64,000 nt of DNA, from the IMG/VR virus record IMGVR_UViG_3300042938_001544, positions 26,539-90,538 of that record; one strand, given 5' to 3'. This DNA comes from a virus. Every line of letters starts with the position of its first letter. Within the stretch, counting starts at the first letter, position 1. Position numbers and translations under genes: made by a program. Positions 16,642-24,623 of this stretch are shown piece after piece. The notes beneath the pieces are model-generated. The model ran no database searches, was not told the origin of the DNA, and worked only from the letters and a program-made list of their open reading frames with translations.

Positions 16642-16917
16642 TTAGTATTTATTTAGTAATTTTTTATTTAAAAGTGTGTTAAAGGCTAATTTAAATGGAA
16701 TTGTAATCTCTGACCCTTTACCTGCTAAAGTTTCGTCGACTTCATCTCCATCATCCATAATAACATCTAACATGAGTTTAATCGTTTCGTATTTTACGAT
16801 ATTAATTTGTGTACTATCGGTTTCACCCGAAGAAGATGACGGCTCTTGTTTTATTTGGATATATTCGTCAATCTTATCTAAATCCAAATAGTAATGTTCT
16901 CCTAATATTTTTAACAT
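16642..16917 (-). CDS. Small acidic protein, unknown function
   Basis: The 91-residue protein is acidic, with an N-terminal part (LKILGEHYYLDLDKID), a Ser-rich turn (PSSSSGETD) and two predicted helices. The end (GSEITIPFKLAFNTLLNKKLL) is more hydrophobic. I do not recognise the family. It shares one base with the start of the gene upstream and lies 4 bp from the next, so it is a real operon member. It has no catalytic motif. In phages of this type such proteins often act as small binders, but nothing supports a specific role. Confidence 0.65.
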   Translation of the reverse strand: MLKILGEHYYLDLDKIDEYIQIKQEPSSSSGETDSTQINIVKYETIKLMLDVIMDDGDEVDETLAGKGSEITIPFKLAFNTLLNKKLLNKY

Positions 16918-17513
16918 TATAAAATAATTTTTAATTTATCTTCCAATTCTTTGATTGTGTTTATTGTGTATTCCGATTCAACATTATTGTTATAAATTGT
17001 TTCATATTTAATTAATGTTTTATCTGATGGATGGTCTAATAATAGTGCGGGATTTGCGGTAAGTAAAACATCAATTTCATCCCACATAGAGTTAATTGTT
17101 AAATTACTATAGAATTTTACCTTTTCAAATTCGCATCCAAATTTAGATAAGAAAAATAATGAAGCGGGTTTTGATTTATTAATTTCGTCAGAAATAATAA
17201 TTAAATCATGTTCATTTCTTAATTTTAAGTAGATTTCATTTAAATCGTTAAATGTTGAGTATTCTGCTGATTGAGCATGTCCAAAAATTTCCATAGGAAA
17301 TTCTTCATACAAGAATGAGTATAACTCCTCATCATTTTCAAAACTAAAATGTTTTTTTAAATCAAGACTATCAACAGGTGTTGTTATCTCGTAATTGAAG
17401 GTGTTTTCTTCCTCAATACCGTCAGTCTTATCAATCATGAATTTTTGATAAGTTTGTTCTATTTTGTCTAAAGTGTTTCGTAGAACACCATTAATTTCTA
17501 TACCTATTCTCAT
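16917..17513 (-). CDS. HAD-like protein lacking catalytic aspartates
   Basis: The 198-residue protein opens with IGIEINGVLRNTLDKIEQTY. This matches HAD motif I in nucleotidase-like phosphatases (IGIDIDGVLR), but the nucleophile Asp is Glu and the second Asp is Asn. Further HAD-like elements follow: DLIIISDEINKSKPAS (motif II position), and TANPALLLDHPSDKTLI near the motif III-IV place. The loss of both key aspartates suggests an inactive relative, perhaps a binding or regulatory protein. It is the first gene of the operon that ends in the late sigma factor. No late motif lies upstream. Confidence 0.6.
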   Translation of the reverse strand: MRIGIEINGVLRNTLDKIEQTYQKFMIDKTDGIEEENTFNYEITTPVDSLDLKKHFSFENDEELYSFLYEEFPMEIFGHAQSAEYSTFNDLNEIYLKLRNEHDLIIISDEINKSKPASLFFLSKFGCEFEKVKFYSNLTINSMWDEIDVLLTANPALLLDHPSDKTLIKYETIYNNNVESEYTINTIKELEDKLKIIL

Positions 17514-17531
17514 ATACGTAAAAAAATATGT

Positions 17532-17577
17532 AAAAAACCCAATAAGTAAATTAAATTGAATTTATACTTATTGGGTT
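17532..17577 (-). terminator. Intrinsic terminator after phoH
   Basis: A 13-bp stem (AACCCAATAAGTA / TACTTATTGGGTT, 17536-17548 and 17565-17577). On the minus strand it is followed by a T-run (complement of 17532-17537). Confidence 0.85.
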
Positions 17578-17587
17578 CGTAATTATT

Positions 17588-18325
17588 TTAGTTTTCGTAT
17601 CTTTTTAGGATTTTACTAATTAATGGGTTTCTAACCACATCTTCAGGTTTGAATTCGAATGTTCCAATATCATCCATATTTTGAAACTTTTGTAGTGCGT
17701 CCCACAACCCTGTCTGAGTTTTATCTTTATGTCGGTCAAATTGTTCTAAGTCACCTGAAAGGAAGAATTTAGAATTAAACCCAATCCTTGTTAATAATAA
17801 TTTCATTTGACTTGGTGTTGAGTTCTGAGCCTCCTCGAATAGTAGAATTGAATTGTCGATGTTCATACCTCTCATGTAGGCCAATGCAAAAACTTCGATA
17901 GCTTCAATCTCTTTTAATTTTTCTCTCGCTTCTTTACCAATAATCTTATTTAATAAATAATACGATGGGAAAATGTAAGGGTCTAATTTCTCTTCAACAT
18001 TACCAGGGAGTGAACCTAATTTTTCTTCGGCCTCAACTGCGGGTCTTACAATAATGATTTTTTCATAAGGTGTTGTAGGGTCTGCGAGTAAATCTACCGC
18101 CGCTTTCATCGCTATGTAACTTTTACCAACACCTGCAGGTCCTGAACAAATGGTAATTTGACTATTAGTTAAAATGTCATAATACTTTCTTTGACTTTCC
18201 GAAAGAAACTTCTCTTTAGATTTTTTCTTTATGATTTGTGATATTAATTCTTTTTTTGTTAGTCTTGGTTTGTACTCATCAACTGGTTTTGGTGGTACTG
18301 TACTTCTTTTTTTTCTTTCTGTCAT
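17588..18325 (-). CDS. phoH: PhoH-like ATPase
   Basis: The 245-residue protein is a PhoH-family P-loop ATPase. The Walker A motif GPAGVGKS is at 62-69, PYEKIIIVRPAVEAEEKLG is the family block, the Walker B region is NSILLFEEAQN, and LTRIGFNSKFFLSGDLEQFDR follows. Family members are very common in large phages, where they are thought to act on RNA or in nucleotide stress, without a settled function. The N-terminal 40 residues are basic and precede the fold. It is a single-gene unit with its own terminator. A TATATTTT box lies 29 nt upstream of the start. Confidence 0.93.
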   Translation of the reverse strand: MTERKKRSTVPPKPVDEYKPRLTKKELISQIIKKKSKEKFLSESQRKYYDILTNSQITICSGPAGVGKSYIAMKAAVDLLADPTTPYEKIIIVRPAVEAEEKLGSLPGNVEEKLDPYIFPSYYLLNKIIGKEAREKLKEIEAIEVFALAYMRGMNIDNSILLFEEAQNSTPSQMKLLLTRIGFNSKFFLSGDLEQFDRHKDKTQTGLWDALQKFQNMDDIGTFEFKPEDVVRNPLISKILKRYEN

Positions 18326-18354
18326 GTTAAAAACTTAAATGTTAATTGTTTTTT

Positions 18355-18362
18355 AAAATATA
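18355..18362 (-). promoter_or_regulatory. Candidate early/middle -7 box TATATTTT
   Basis: TATATTTT in the coding direction, 29 nt before phoH, close to the host -7 consensus TAnnTTTG. TTG lies 23 nt further upstream, slightly beyond the usual spacing. Confidence 0.35.
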
Positions 18363-18384
18363 CTTTAGTTACTGTTTATGTAAA

Positions 18385-19095
18385 TCAATTTCTTTCAAAT
18401 CCTTCTTCATCATGGTGACAGGTTATTGAGTTAATTAAATAACTTTTTAAGTTATTTTTTAATATATGTTCTCTACATCTATTCCATAATTCACCATCAG
18501 AGGGTAACCCAACAACCCCTGTTTCATCAAATAAATCACGATATTTAAATGGTATTGTATTAAAATTCATACATACTGAAGAATGGATTAATGTCGCATA
18601 ACTTGGTAGAAAATTAATATAATGATTTTCGATACCAATTATTTTTGGCATAGTTTTTTCTGGTGACAAGTAAGTTGACTTAGTACAAACCCAATCGGCG
18701 TTTGTATTTAATAGACATTTATTAATTACTTCTAAATGATTTGGTTCCCATACGTCGTCATGGTCCAAATGACAAATATAATAGTTTCCATCGTCTAATG
18801 ATTTATCAATTCCGTAGTTAACCGCGTTAACACCACCGTAAGACCAAAGAGCATACCCTTTACCATAACGGTCCCTTTCTTTAGCAAACGGGAGGTTTTC
18901 AAAATAGAGTTTATCTTTATCGTAACTTTTACATATGTTAATAAACTCTTCATTATCTTCGTACTTGTCTCCAATAACGTAAACTTTAAAATCTTCATGA
19001 GTTTGATTAAAAACACAATCTAACGCTCTTTTTAAGTAAAAAGGTGTTGAGTTATCTGTTCTTTGGTATGTTGATATTATAATTGATAGTTTCAT
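18385..19095 (-). CDS. Glycosyltransferase family 2
   Basis: The 236-residue protein is a compact GT-A enzyme. It begins with LSIIISTYQRTDNS, followed by LDCVFNQTHEDFKVYVIGD, as in family 2. The metal-binding motif is HLDHDDVW at about 111-118. The acceptor half contains ADWVCTKSTYLSP and LPSDGELWNRCREH, the likely base-bearing segment. It is the downstream-most gene of the operon that starts at 25844 and follows the hydratase by 18 bp. The likely role is addition of a modified sugar made by the four genes next to it. Confidence 0.85.
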   Translation of the reverse strand: MKLSIIISTYQRTDNSTPFYLKRALDCVFNQTHEDFKVYVIGDKYEDNEEFINICKSYDKDKLYFENLPFAKERDRYGKGYALWSYGGVNAVNYGIDKSLDDGNYYICHLDHDDVWEPNHLEVINKCLLNTNADWVCTKSTYLSPEKTMPKIIGIENHYINFLPSYATLIHSSVCMNFNTIPFKYRDLFDETGVVGLPSDGELWNRCREHILKNNLKSYLINSITCHHDEEGFERN

Positions 19096-19113
19096 GATTA
19101 TTTAGTTTTTACT

Positions 19114-19482
19114 TTATTTTTTTAAAACTATCGCATTACCATCAATAATTTCTACATCGTCTCTTATTATTTTTGTTTTTAAAAAATACTTATTATTTTC
19201 TTTTTTGTCTAACTCAATCACAATTTCAATCTCATCATTAATGTAACAAGGGTTTTTAAAATTTAAATCTTGTTTTAAATATATTGAACCTTCACCAGGG
19301 TAATAGGTTGCAATTATCTTAGAAAAAAAGGAAGATAATAACATTCCATGTGCAATTCTTTTTCCAAATATACTATTTTTGGAATACTCATCATCTAAGT
19401 GGATTGGATTTTTATCTCCAGACAGTTCGGAAAAATCCCTCACCATTTTATCTGTTATAGTTATTTTTTCAGAAACTCGCAT
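19114..19482 (-). CDS. MaoC/PhaJ-like (R)-specific enoyl-CoA hydratase
   Basis: The 122-residue protein is a hot-dog-fold hydratase. The sequence FSELSGDKNPIHLDDEY, then IFGKRIAHGMLLSSFFSKI, follows PhaJ closely. The catalytic dyad is Asp23 and His28, the same 5-residue spacing as in PhaJ. PhaJ enzymes hydrate crotonyl-CoA to (R)-3-hydroxybutyryl-CoA. The gene overlaps the acyltransferase gene by 22 bp, so the two are translated together. The natural inference is that it supplies a 3-hydroxyacyl group for transfer to an amino sugar. An enzyme of this family is unexpected in a phage. Confidence 0.87.
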   Translation of the reverse strand: MRVSEKITITDKMVRDFSELSGDKNPIHLDDEYSKNSIFGKRIAHGMLLSSFFSKIIATYYPGEGSIYLKQDLNFKNPCYINDEIEIVIELDKKENNKYFLKTKIIRDDVEIIDGNAIVLKK

Positions 19483-20018
19483 TCTAAACTGTATAAATTA
19501 TTTTCTCTATTTTTTATGACCTTAGATGGTATACCAACAACAATTTTAGACTTTTCAACATCTTTAGTCACTAATGATAACGAACCAACAGAACTATGGT
19601 CATCAATATTAACATTTGGTAATATCACACTCCCCGCACCAACAATAACGTGTTTACCTAACCTAACATCACCTGATATAACATTAGTGTATTCTTTACT
19701 TACTGTTGGATTTGTTAAAAAATTACCACTATAATCATCAGTTGAACTGTATATTGATACTCTTGATGATAATCCTGAAAAATCGTCAAGTGTTATTTTA
19801 CCGTTCCCGATTAAACTACAAAAAACGGCAATGTGAACATAGTTACCTATTTTAATTCCACCTTCACCAGCGCTAATCACACAAAAATCATCAATTCTAA
19901 CATTGTTACCTATCGATATGTTCCGTGGATTGTAAATTGAACATTTGTTTGAAATCAAAACATTTTCCCCAATTGATTTAAATCCAATTAATTTTAATTC
20001 TTCTTTAGTATAAAACAT
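19461..20018 (-). CDS. Hexapeptide-repeat sugar acyltransferase
   Basis: The 185-residue protein has many left-handed beta-helix turns of the form (L/I/V)-G-x4 (SIGENVLISN, ISIGNNVRIDD, IKIGNYVHI, VRLGKHVIVGAGSVILPNV) and the C-terminal SKIVVGIPSKVIKNR that closes most members. It resembles acetyltransferases of the galactoside/maltose type and the amino-sugar N-acyltransferases of O-antigen clusters. Its His in the CSLIG to YVHIAVF region could be the catalytic base. Neighbours are the hydratase and, further upstream, the methyltransferase and aminotransferase, so the likely reaction is N-acylation of an amino sugar. Confidence 0.85.
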   Translation of the reverse strand: MFYTKEELKLIGFKSIGENVLISNKCSIYNPRNISIGNNVRIDDFCVISAGEGGIKIGNYVHIAVFCSLIGNGKITLDDFSGLSSRVSIYSSTDDYSGNFLTNPTVSKEYTNVISGDVRLGKHVIVGAGSVILPNVNIDDHSSVGSLSLVTKDVEKSKIVVGIPSKVIKNRENNLYSLECEFLKK

Positions 20019-20105
20019 AGTTATTTTAATTAATTTTTATAGACAGTAAAGAAAGATTATTACTCACTTTCCTTCCAAACTCACCTGTACCTATTCTCGA
20101 TTTTT

Positions 20106-20723
20106 TTATTTTATTTTTTTAATTATTTTACGGTAATTTGAATGTAATTCGGTAATATAGTCAGAAAAGGTTAACATAAAATAGTCTACAGATTCTTTCG
20201 GTCTTAAGTTTGTTGGCCGACTCATTTCCCATAAGTAATCGTCAAAAATAATAATACCATTATCATTTAATAATTCCCATGACATAATCGCATCCATCAT
20301 AACATATGGTGCGGTATGATTACCGTCAATAAAAATTATATCGTACATTTTTCCTTCAGTAATTAAAAATGGTAAGACTTTATTTGAAAGACCTTCCCTA
20401 ACGATTACCTTATTGGCGTTTGTACTTTCATTAATATTATGTAAAAACATTTCTTTAGTTTTTCTTTCACTTAATAACCATTCAGCGTTATCTTTAAAGT
20501 AAGAATTTAAACTATTATTATCTTGACTAAAATTAGTCCATGGGTCGACACAAGTTATCGTTGATTTGTCGTTTTGTAAAATATTATCTAAAAACCAAAT
20601 AGTGGATTTACCCTCAAAACAACCTATCTCAAGGATATGAATTTCTTTTGTTGGGTCTAAATTATTTAATACGGATAACCCATCGTTGGTAAACCATTCT
20701 TCTGTAAATTTGTAATTTTTCAT
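20106..20723 (-). CDS. Class I SAM-dependent methyltransferase
   Basis: The 205-residue protein has the Rossmann methyltransferase order: IHILEIGCFEGKSTIW (SAM-binding loop) at about 28-43, TITCVDPWTNF (acidic end of strand 2), MYDIIFIDGNHTAPYVMMD, and then NDNGIIIFDDYLW. The pattern matches the Methyltransf_24 type used for O-methylation of sugars and antibiotic glycosides, with the acidic residues of FIDGNH and FDDY as possible metal ligands. It overlaps the aminotransferase gene by 4 bp. In this cassette it probably methylates a sugar hydroxyl. An 87-bp gap downstream holds no clear feature. Confidence 0.83.
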   Translation of the reverse strand: MKNYKFTEEWFTNDGLSVLNNLDPTKEIHILEIGCFEGKSTIWFLDNILQNDKSTITCVDPWTNFSQDNNSLNSYFKDNAEWLLSERKTKEMFLHNINESTNANKVIVREGLSNKVLPFLITEGKMYDIIFIDGNHTAPYVMMDAIMSWELLNDNGIIIFDDYLWEMSRPTNLRPKESVDYFMLTFSDYITELHSNYRKIIKKIK

Positions 20724-21349
20724 TGTTGATATATTTTAAAATTTGATAAATCTGGATAAGGTAATTCTAAATCCTCATTATGTTTTGGAGTCCCATCCAT
20801 ATTATAGAACTGATTCATTAATAAATAACCTCTCGCGGCTAATTCGGGCATCATATAAAAATTCCAACCTAACATATCAAAATGGTCGTCATGGTATGAA
20901 CATTCTCTTCTCCCACTATATCTTGCTCGTTTGAACCAAAGATACGCATCATAGTCGTCTGTTAAAATTGCACCACCCTTAGACAGTTTAAAGTGTTTGT
21001 ATGGTCCTGTGAATGAGATACACATATGAGTGTTAGGTATGTACATATTACTAGTAAACCTAAGTGCCGAATCCCAAACTTTTGTTGGGGACAACTGGTA
21101 CGCACCTTTTATAGTTTTACCCTCAACAGGGGTAAATTTAACCTTACCTCCCGCATGAATAATCTCACATGGTACCGATGGGTATGTTCTGGATGGAATC
21201 TCAATTTCCATACCTTTAATATTCTCATACATTAGTGATAAGAATAATGCGTTACTTTGATTATCCACTGTTACAACGTACTTCGCACCTGTATATTCGG
21301 ATAGTTTAGTTTCAAAATTTTCTGTTATTTGGTAAATTCCTTGTGCCAT
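20720..21349 (-). CDS. DegT/DnrJ/EryC1-type sugar aminotransferase, short form
   Basis: The 209-residue protein matches the PLP-binding part of DegT-type sugar aminotransferases. LSEYTGAKYVVTVDNQSNALFL is the small motif near the start, KVWDSALRF has the conserved Asp93, and SFTGPYKHFKLSKGGAILTDD has the likely Schiff-base Lys118. GWNFYMMPELAARGYLLM follows, comparable to GYNYRMSELQAA in the family. Normal members have about 370 residues, so this is missing the C-terminal domain, and the end (NFKIYQQ) is abrupt. It might work as a shortened enzyme, depend on another subunit, or be inactive. Confidence 0.75.
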   Translation of the reverse strand: MAQGIYQITENFETKLSEYTGAKYVVTVDNQSNALFLSLMYENIKGMEIEIPSRTYPSVPCEIIHAGGKVKFTPVEGKTIKGAYQLSPTKVWDSALRFTSNMYIPNTHMCISFTGPYKHFKLSKGGAILTDDYDAYLWFKRARYSGRRECSYHDDHFDMLGWNFYMMPELAARGYLLMNQFYNMDGTPKHNEDLELPYPDLSNFKIYQQ

Positions 21350-22848
21350 TAGTTTAATTTAAATATAAAAGGTTTAATATTGTTTTCGTTTTTAATCATA
21401 AAAGGATAAAAAGTGTTAATGTAATCTTGACGGTAATTATCATCATTATCTCCTCTGGTTTGACTCTCATAGTGATAAGCAACTAAATTACCGTCATAAT
21501 AATTATTTAGACCTAATGAAAGACATTTGATGTTTAATTCCGCATCCTCTAAACAAGTTTGATAATTTTCGTTAAAATAACCACACTTTTCAAATATGGT
21601 TTTATTAATCATTAATAGAGCTGCAGTAGACCCCAATACTTTTTTTATTGATGGTGTATAAGTATAATATCCTTTTAATCCCGAATGTGTTAATTGTATT
21701 ATATTGTTATGAATATAAATTACCATACCATCATGTTGTACGGTATTATCTAAATAATGTAGACGACAACCGACAGTACCAACTTTTGGAGTTGTTTTGA
21801 ATATTTTTAACATACCATAAATAACGTTGTTTAATAATTTAATATCATTATTACAAAATAACAAATATTCGTGAGTGTTATTTAGATGGTTTTTAACCAC
21901 ATCATTATTAATTTTTGCAAAATTATAATAATCATATTCAATTAATTTAATATTATTATAATCAGAAATAAATGATTTAAGTTTTTCTTTATTTTCATCA
22001 GTTGACCCAGTGTCGGCGATAAAAATGTCAAATAAATTAGGGTTACAATGTTCGTAAAAAGATAGAATACATTCACTTATTAATTCGAACTTATCTTTTG
22101 TTGGTATAATTACCGAAACTTTACCAATATTTTTAGTTGGTTTTTCGTTTATTTTAGGAACGTAAATACTGTTTGGTTTTAAGTCTAATGGCAATTTAGA
22201 CGAGAACTTCTCTAAAAATTTAGTTTTACTTTCAAAAAATTCCTCATTTGGTCGTCCAACTGATTGGTGGGTAATATCAAAAGAAAATGTAACCCCAATT
22301 TTTACCCCGTCTAAATAATTACTTAAACAGAATGGGTGGTCATAAAAATGAAACTTACCAATAGTCTCATTAAAATTATGTTTTATTTTTGTTTTATCGA
22401 ATGAAATGAATAAACCATCAATAGTCACTACTGGTGTTAATTCATCTAATTTTGCGGAATACTTATTAACCCATTTTTTACGACCCTCAGGTTGGTGATA
22501 TACATGACCAACCATTGTTTGAGCCATTCGTTCCCAATAGACTCCTGATTCAGGAAAATATGTTGACCCTGCCTTCCCAATGATTCCGTAATCAGGGTTA
22601 TTTTCGAAATCTTTAAATAATTTCTTACCCCAATTATTTTCTAATTTGATGTCGTTATGACAACAAACCACAATATCATAAATTGATTGTGATATACCTT
22701 TGTTATATACCTCAGCCAAACTGTATTGATTATTGTTCTGAAACTCTAAAATCTGAACATGTTTTAATCCAACAGTTTGTAACAAATGTTGTTTAAATTT
22801 GTTATTATAAGTTTCGTCTTTATGGGTTGAATAAATTATTGTTATCAT
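21349..22848 (-). CDS. Two-domain glycosyltransferase (tandem GT2)
   Basis: The 499-residue protein holds two GT-A domains. The first (about 1-220) starts with ITIIYSTHKDETYN and has CCHNDIKL as its acidic metal site, with WERMAQTMVGHVYHQPEG as acceptor region. The second (about 240-499) begins KVSVIIPTKDKFELISECILSF and has LLFCNNDIKLL as metal site and FNENYQTCLEDAELNIKCLSLG as the likely base-bearing block. Tandem GT2 enzymes add two sugars in turn. It shares one base with the aminotransferase start, so the two are coupled. It lies 1 bp from the dUTPase gene. Confidence 0.86.
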   Translation of the reverse strand: MITIIYSTHKDETYNNKFKQHLLQTVGLKHVQILEFQNNNQYSLAEVYNKGISQSIYDIVVCCHNDIKLENNWGKKLFKDFENNPDYGIIGKAGSTYFPESGVYWERMAQTMVGHVYHQPEGRKKWVNKYSAKLDELTPVVTIDGLFISFDKTKIKHNFNETIGKFHFYDHPFCLSNYLDGVKIGVTFSFDITHQSVGRPNEEFFESKTKFLEKFSSKLPLDLKPNSIYVPKINEKPTKNIGKVSVIIPTKDKFELISECILSFYEHCNPNLFDIFIADTGSTDENKEKLKSFISDYNNIKLIEYDYYNFAKINNDVVKNHLNNTHEYLLFCNNDIKLLNNVIYGMLKIFKTTPKVGTVGCRLHYLDNTVQHDGMVIYIHNNIIQLTHSGLKGYYTYTPSIKKVLGSTAALLMINKTIFEKCGYFNENYQTCLEDAELNIKCLSLGLNNYYDGNLVAYHYESQTRGDNDDNYRQDYINTFYPFMIKNENNIKPFIFKLN

Positions 22849-22849
22849 A

Positions 22850-23452
22850 TTAAATTCCTGTTGAACCGAATCCGTTACTATTACGGTCTTTTTTTGTTAC
22901 TTCATTTCTCTCATCCAAATAAACCCAACCACCATTAACTACGGGACATAAAACTGCTTGAGCAACTTTCATACCTTTAGTAATTGTAAAAGGTTCTTTA
23001 TTTGTATTAAATATAATTACTTTTACTTCACCTGTATATCCATTATCTACCGTTCCTGGAGAGTTTAAACACATTAAACCTTGATTAATGGCTAACCCAC
23101 TTTTAGACCTAACTTGAATTTCATATCCATCTTTAATGTCAAATGATAATCCTGTCGGAACTAAACCTCTACCAAGTCCCTCAATTGTAATATCTTCAAC
23201 TGAGTATAAATCAAATCCAGAATCACTTGGGTAGTTATAACTTGGGGTTACGGCATCAAGATGTAGTTTATTAAAACCTAATTCTAACTGAGCTTTATAG
23301 TTTTTCATATCAACTTCTAATTGTTTAACATCAACACCAAACTCCTCAAGGATTTGATTATAATCAATATCATTGTTTTCTGACATTGATAGTATTGATT
23401 TTAGCTCTTCGGCTTTTTTCTTTAAAAAATCTAAATCTATTTCTTCTGACAT
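22850..23452 (-). CDS. dut: dUTPase with N-terminal extension
   Basis: The 200-residue protein is a trimeric dUTPase, which hydrolyses dUTP to dUMP and pyrophosphate. The five family motifs are present: DSGFDLYS (about 77-84), RSKSGLA, GTVDNGYTGEV, KVAQAVLCPV and RNSNGFGSTGI. An N-terminal extension of about 55 residues of charged helix (MSEEIDLDFLKKKAEELKS) is absent from usual enzymes and may be for self-assembly or partner binding. The gene shares one base with the exonuclease gene upstream. It supports DNA synthesis. Confidence 0.93.
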   Translation of the reverse strand: MSEEIDLDFLKKKAEELKSILSMSENNDIDYNQILEEFGVDVKQLEVDMKNYKAQLELGFNKLHLDAVTPSYNYPSDSGFDLYSVEDITIEGLGRGLVPTGLSFDIKDGYEIQVRSKSGLAINQGLMCLNSPGTVDNGYTGEVKVIIFNTNKEPFTITKGMKVAQAVLCPVVNGGWVYLDERNEVTKKDRNSNGFGSTGI

Positions 23453-24171
23453 TATTTAAGTTCTTTTAATTTTTTTATCACCTCAATTAATACGTTAACG
23501 TCTCGTTCACAGTATTCTGAGATTTCTTTTAATTTACCATGGTTCCAATATGAATTATGTACTTTATCTCCTGTGATTTCACCTTCTTTTGGTGATGGAA
23601 TCTCCATTGAGGTACACATTAAATCTAATGAACCAATCGCCGTATAAGCACCATATTGCCAAATTTCTTTAGTGTCGATGGCTTTAATTTCCCATGGTTT
23701 TGTATCGTATGACGGTAAAATTGATGGTGGAAGTAATCCATTAATAATCATTCTTTTAGCCATCATTGGAATATCAAAATTCTTTAGATTATGCCCACAC
23801 AGAAAGAAATCCAATCTTCCACAACGGTCCAATAATTTCTGACAATCACGTAATAATTGTTCCTCATCATCACCAGAAAACGTTTGTTTTTTAACTTCAC
23901 CATTATCCATAACAAAGGCAACACTAACACATACAATCTTTGCAAATTCGGGTACCAGCGCGGTTCTTGTTGAGAATATAATATTTTTTCTTTCATCTTC
24001 GTTTTCCCCTTTAATTGCGTCTTCAGGGAATCGTTTTAAAAACCAATCGAAATACTTATCGAATTGATGTGCAATTTCAGGACGTTTTTCAACACAAGTA
24101 TCGAAGTCTTTTTCAATCCCAACTGTTTCTATATCAAGAAACAAAATTTTAGTAATAGGTATTTTAATCAT
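23452..24171 (-). CDS. DEDD-type 3'-5' exonuclease
   Basis: The 239-residue protein has the DEDDy exonuclease motifs. Exo I is FLDIET with Asp13 and Glu15, Exo II is CGHNLKNFDIP with the catalytic Asp at about 133, and Exo III is SEYCERDV with Tyr220 and Asp224. It resembles the PolB-type exonuclease-domain family common in Bacteroidota phages. It lacks a polymerase domain, so it may act in DNA repair, degradation of host DNA or proofreading in trans. It overlaps the nucleotidyltransferase gene by 8 bp. Confidence 0.88.
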   Translation of the reverse strand: MIKIPITKILFLDIETVGIEKDFDTCVEKRPEIAHQFDKYFDWFLKRFPEDAIKGENEDERKNIIFSTRTALVPEFAKIVCVSVAFVMDNGEVKKQTFSGDDEEQLLRDCQKLLDRCGRLDFFLCGHNLKNFDIPMMAKRMIINGLLPPSILPSYDTKPWEIKAIDTKEIWQYGAYTAIGSLDLMCTSMEIPSPKEGEITGDKVHNSYWNHGKLKEISEYCERDVNVLIEVIKKLKELK

Positions 24172-24622
24172 TTGTCTCTAAATTTTTTAAAATTTCAGGG
24201 TTTTGTTTCAATGTTTGTATTGTGATTAAATCTTTGATTTTAGTTGTTGACCAATTGTGAGACCTTGTGGTGTAAACTACCTCAATTGGTAGATGGTCTC
24301 CAGTAAACCTCTTACCAATATAATCGTCACCTAAAATTCTAACATCAGGTTTATAAAACTCAATAAGTTTTATTAAATCCTCTTCAGTTTGATATGTCAC
24401 AACTTCATCAACATACTTTATTGACATTAAAGTTTTATATCTTTCATATAATGGAACGACTGGTTTATACTTTGTAAATCTTGTCTCAGACGGGTCTCTT
24501 TGTAAAAAGACCATAAAGTAATCACACTTTTCTTTTGCCGCTTCAAAAGTGTAAATATAACCTGGGTGTAATAAATCAAAATTACCTGCGGTGAACCCAA
24601 CTTTACCTTTTTTATTATACAT
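24164..24622 (-). CDS. Cytidylyltransferase-like nucleotidyltransferase with altered HxGH
   Basis: The 152-residue protein resembles glycerol-3-phosphate cytidylyltransferase/TagD and RfaE2. It starts VGFTAGNFDLLHPGYIYTFEAAK, then YERYKTLMSIKYVDEVV, DVRILGDDYIGK, and RSHNWSTTKIKDL, which matches the RTxxxSTT signature. The HxGH motif, which holds the transition-state histidines, reads HPGY (19-22), so the second His is replaced by Tyr. The enzyme may be altered in activity or use a different site. Its neighbours suggest synthesis of an activated sugar or polyol for the glycosyltransferases. It overlaps the exonuclease gene and is 1 bp after a glycosyltransferase gene. Confidence 0.78.
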   Translation of the reverse strand: MYNKKGKVGFTAGNFDLLHPGYIYTFEAAKEKCDYFMVFLQRDPSETRFTKYKPVVPLYERYKTLMSIKYVDEVVTYQTEEDLIKLIEFYKPDVRILGDDYIGKRFTGDHLPIEVVYTTRSHNWSTTKIKDLITIQTLKQNPEILKNLETND

Positions 24623-24623
24623 A

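Noticed and set aside
16649-16656. TATTTATT near the glycosyltransferase gene start at 16637
   Set aside because: It is in the opposite orientation to that gene and lies inside the coding end of the preceding gene, so it is not counted as a promoter.
20019-20105. Possible regulatory element in an 87-bp gap inside the sugar-modification operon
   Set aside because: I saw no stem-loop, late motif or promoter pair in it; it is only AT-rich.
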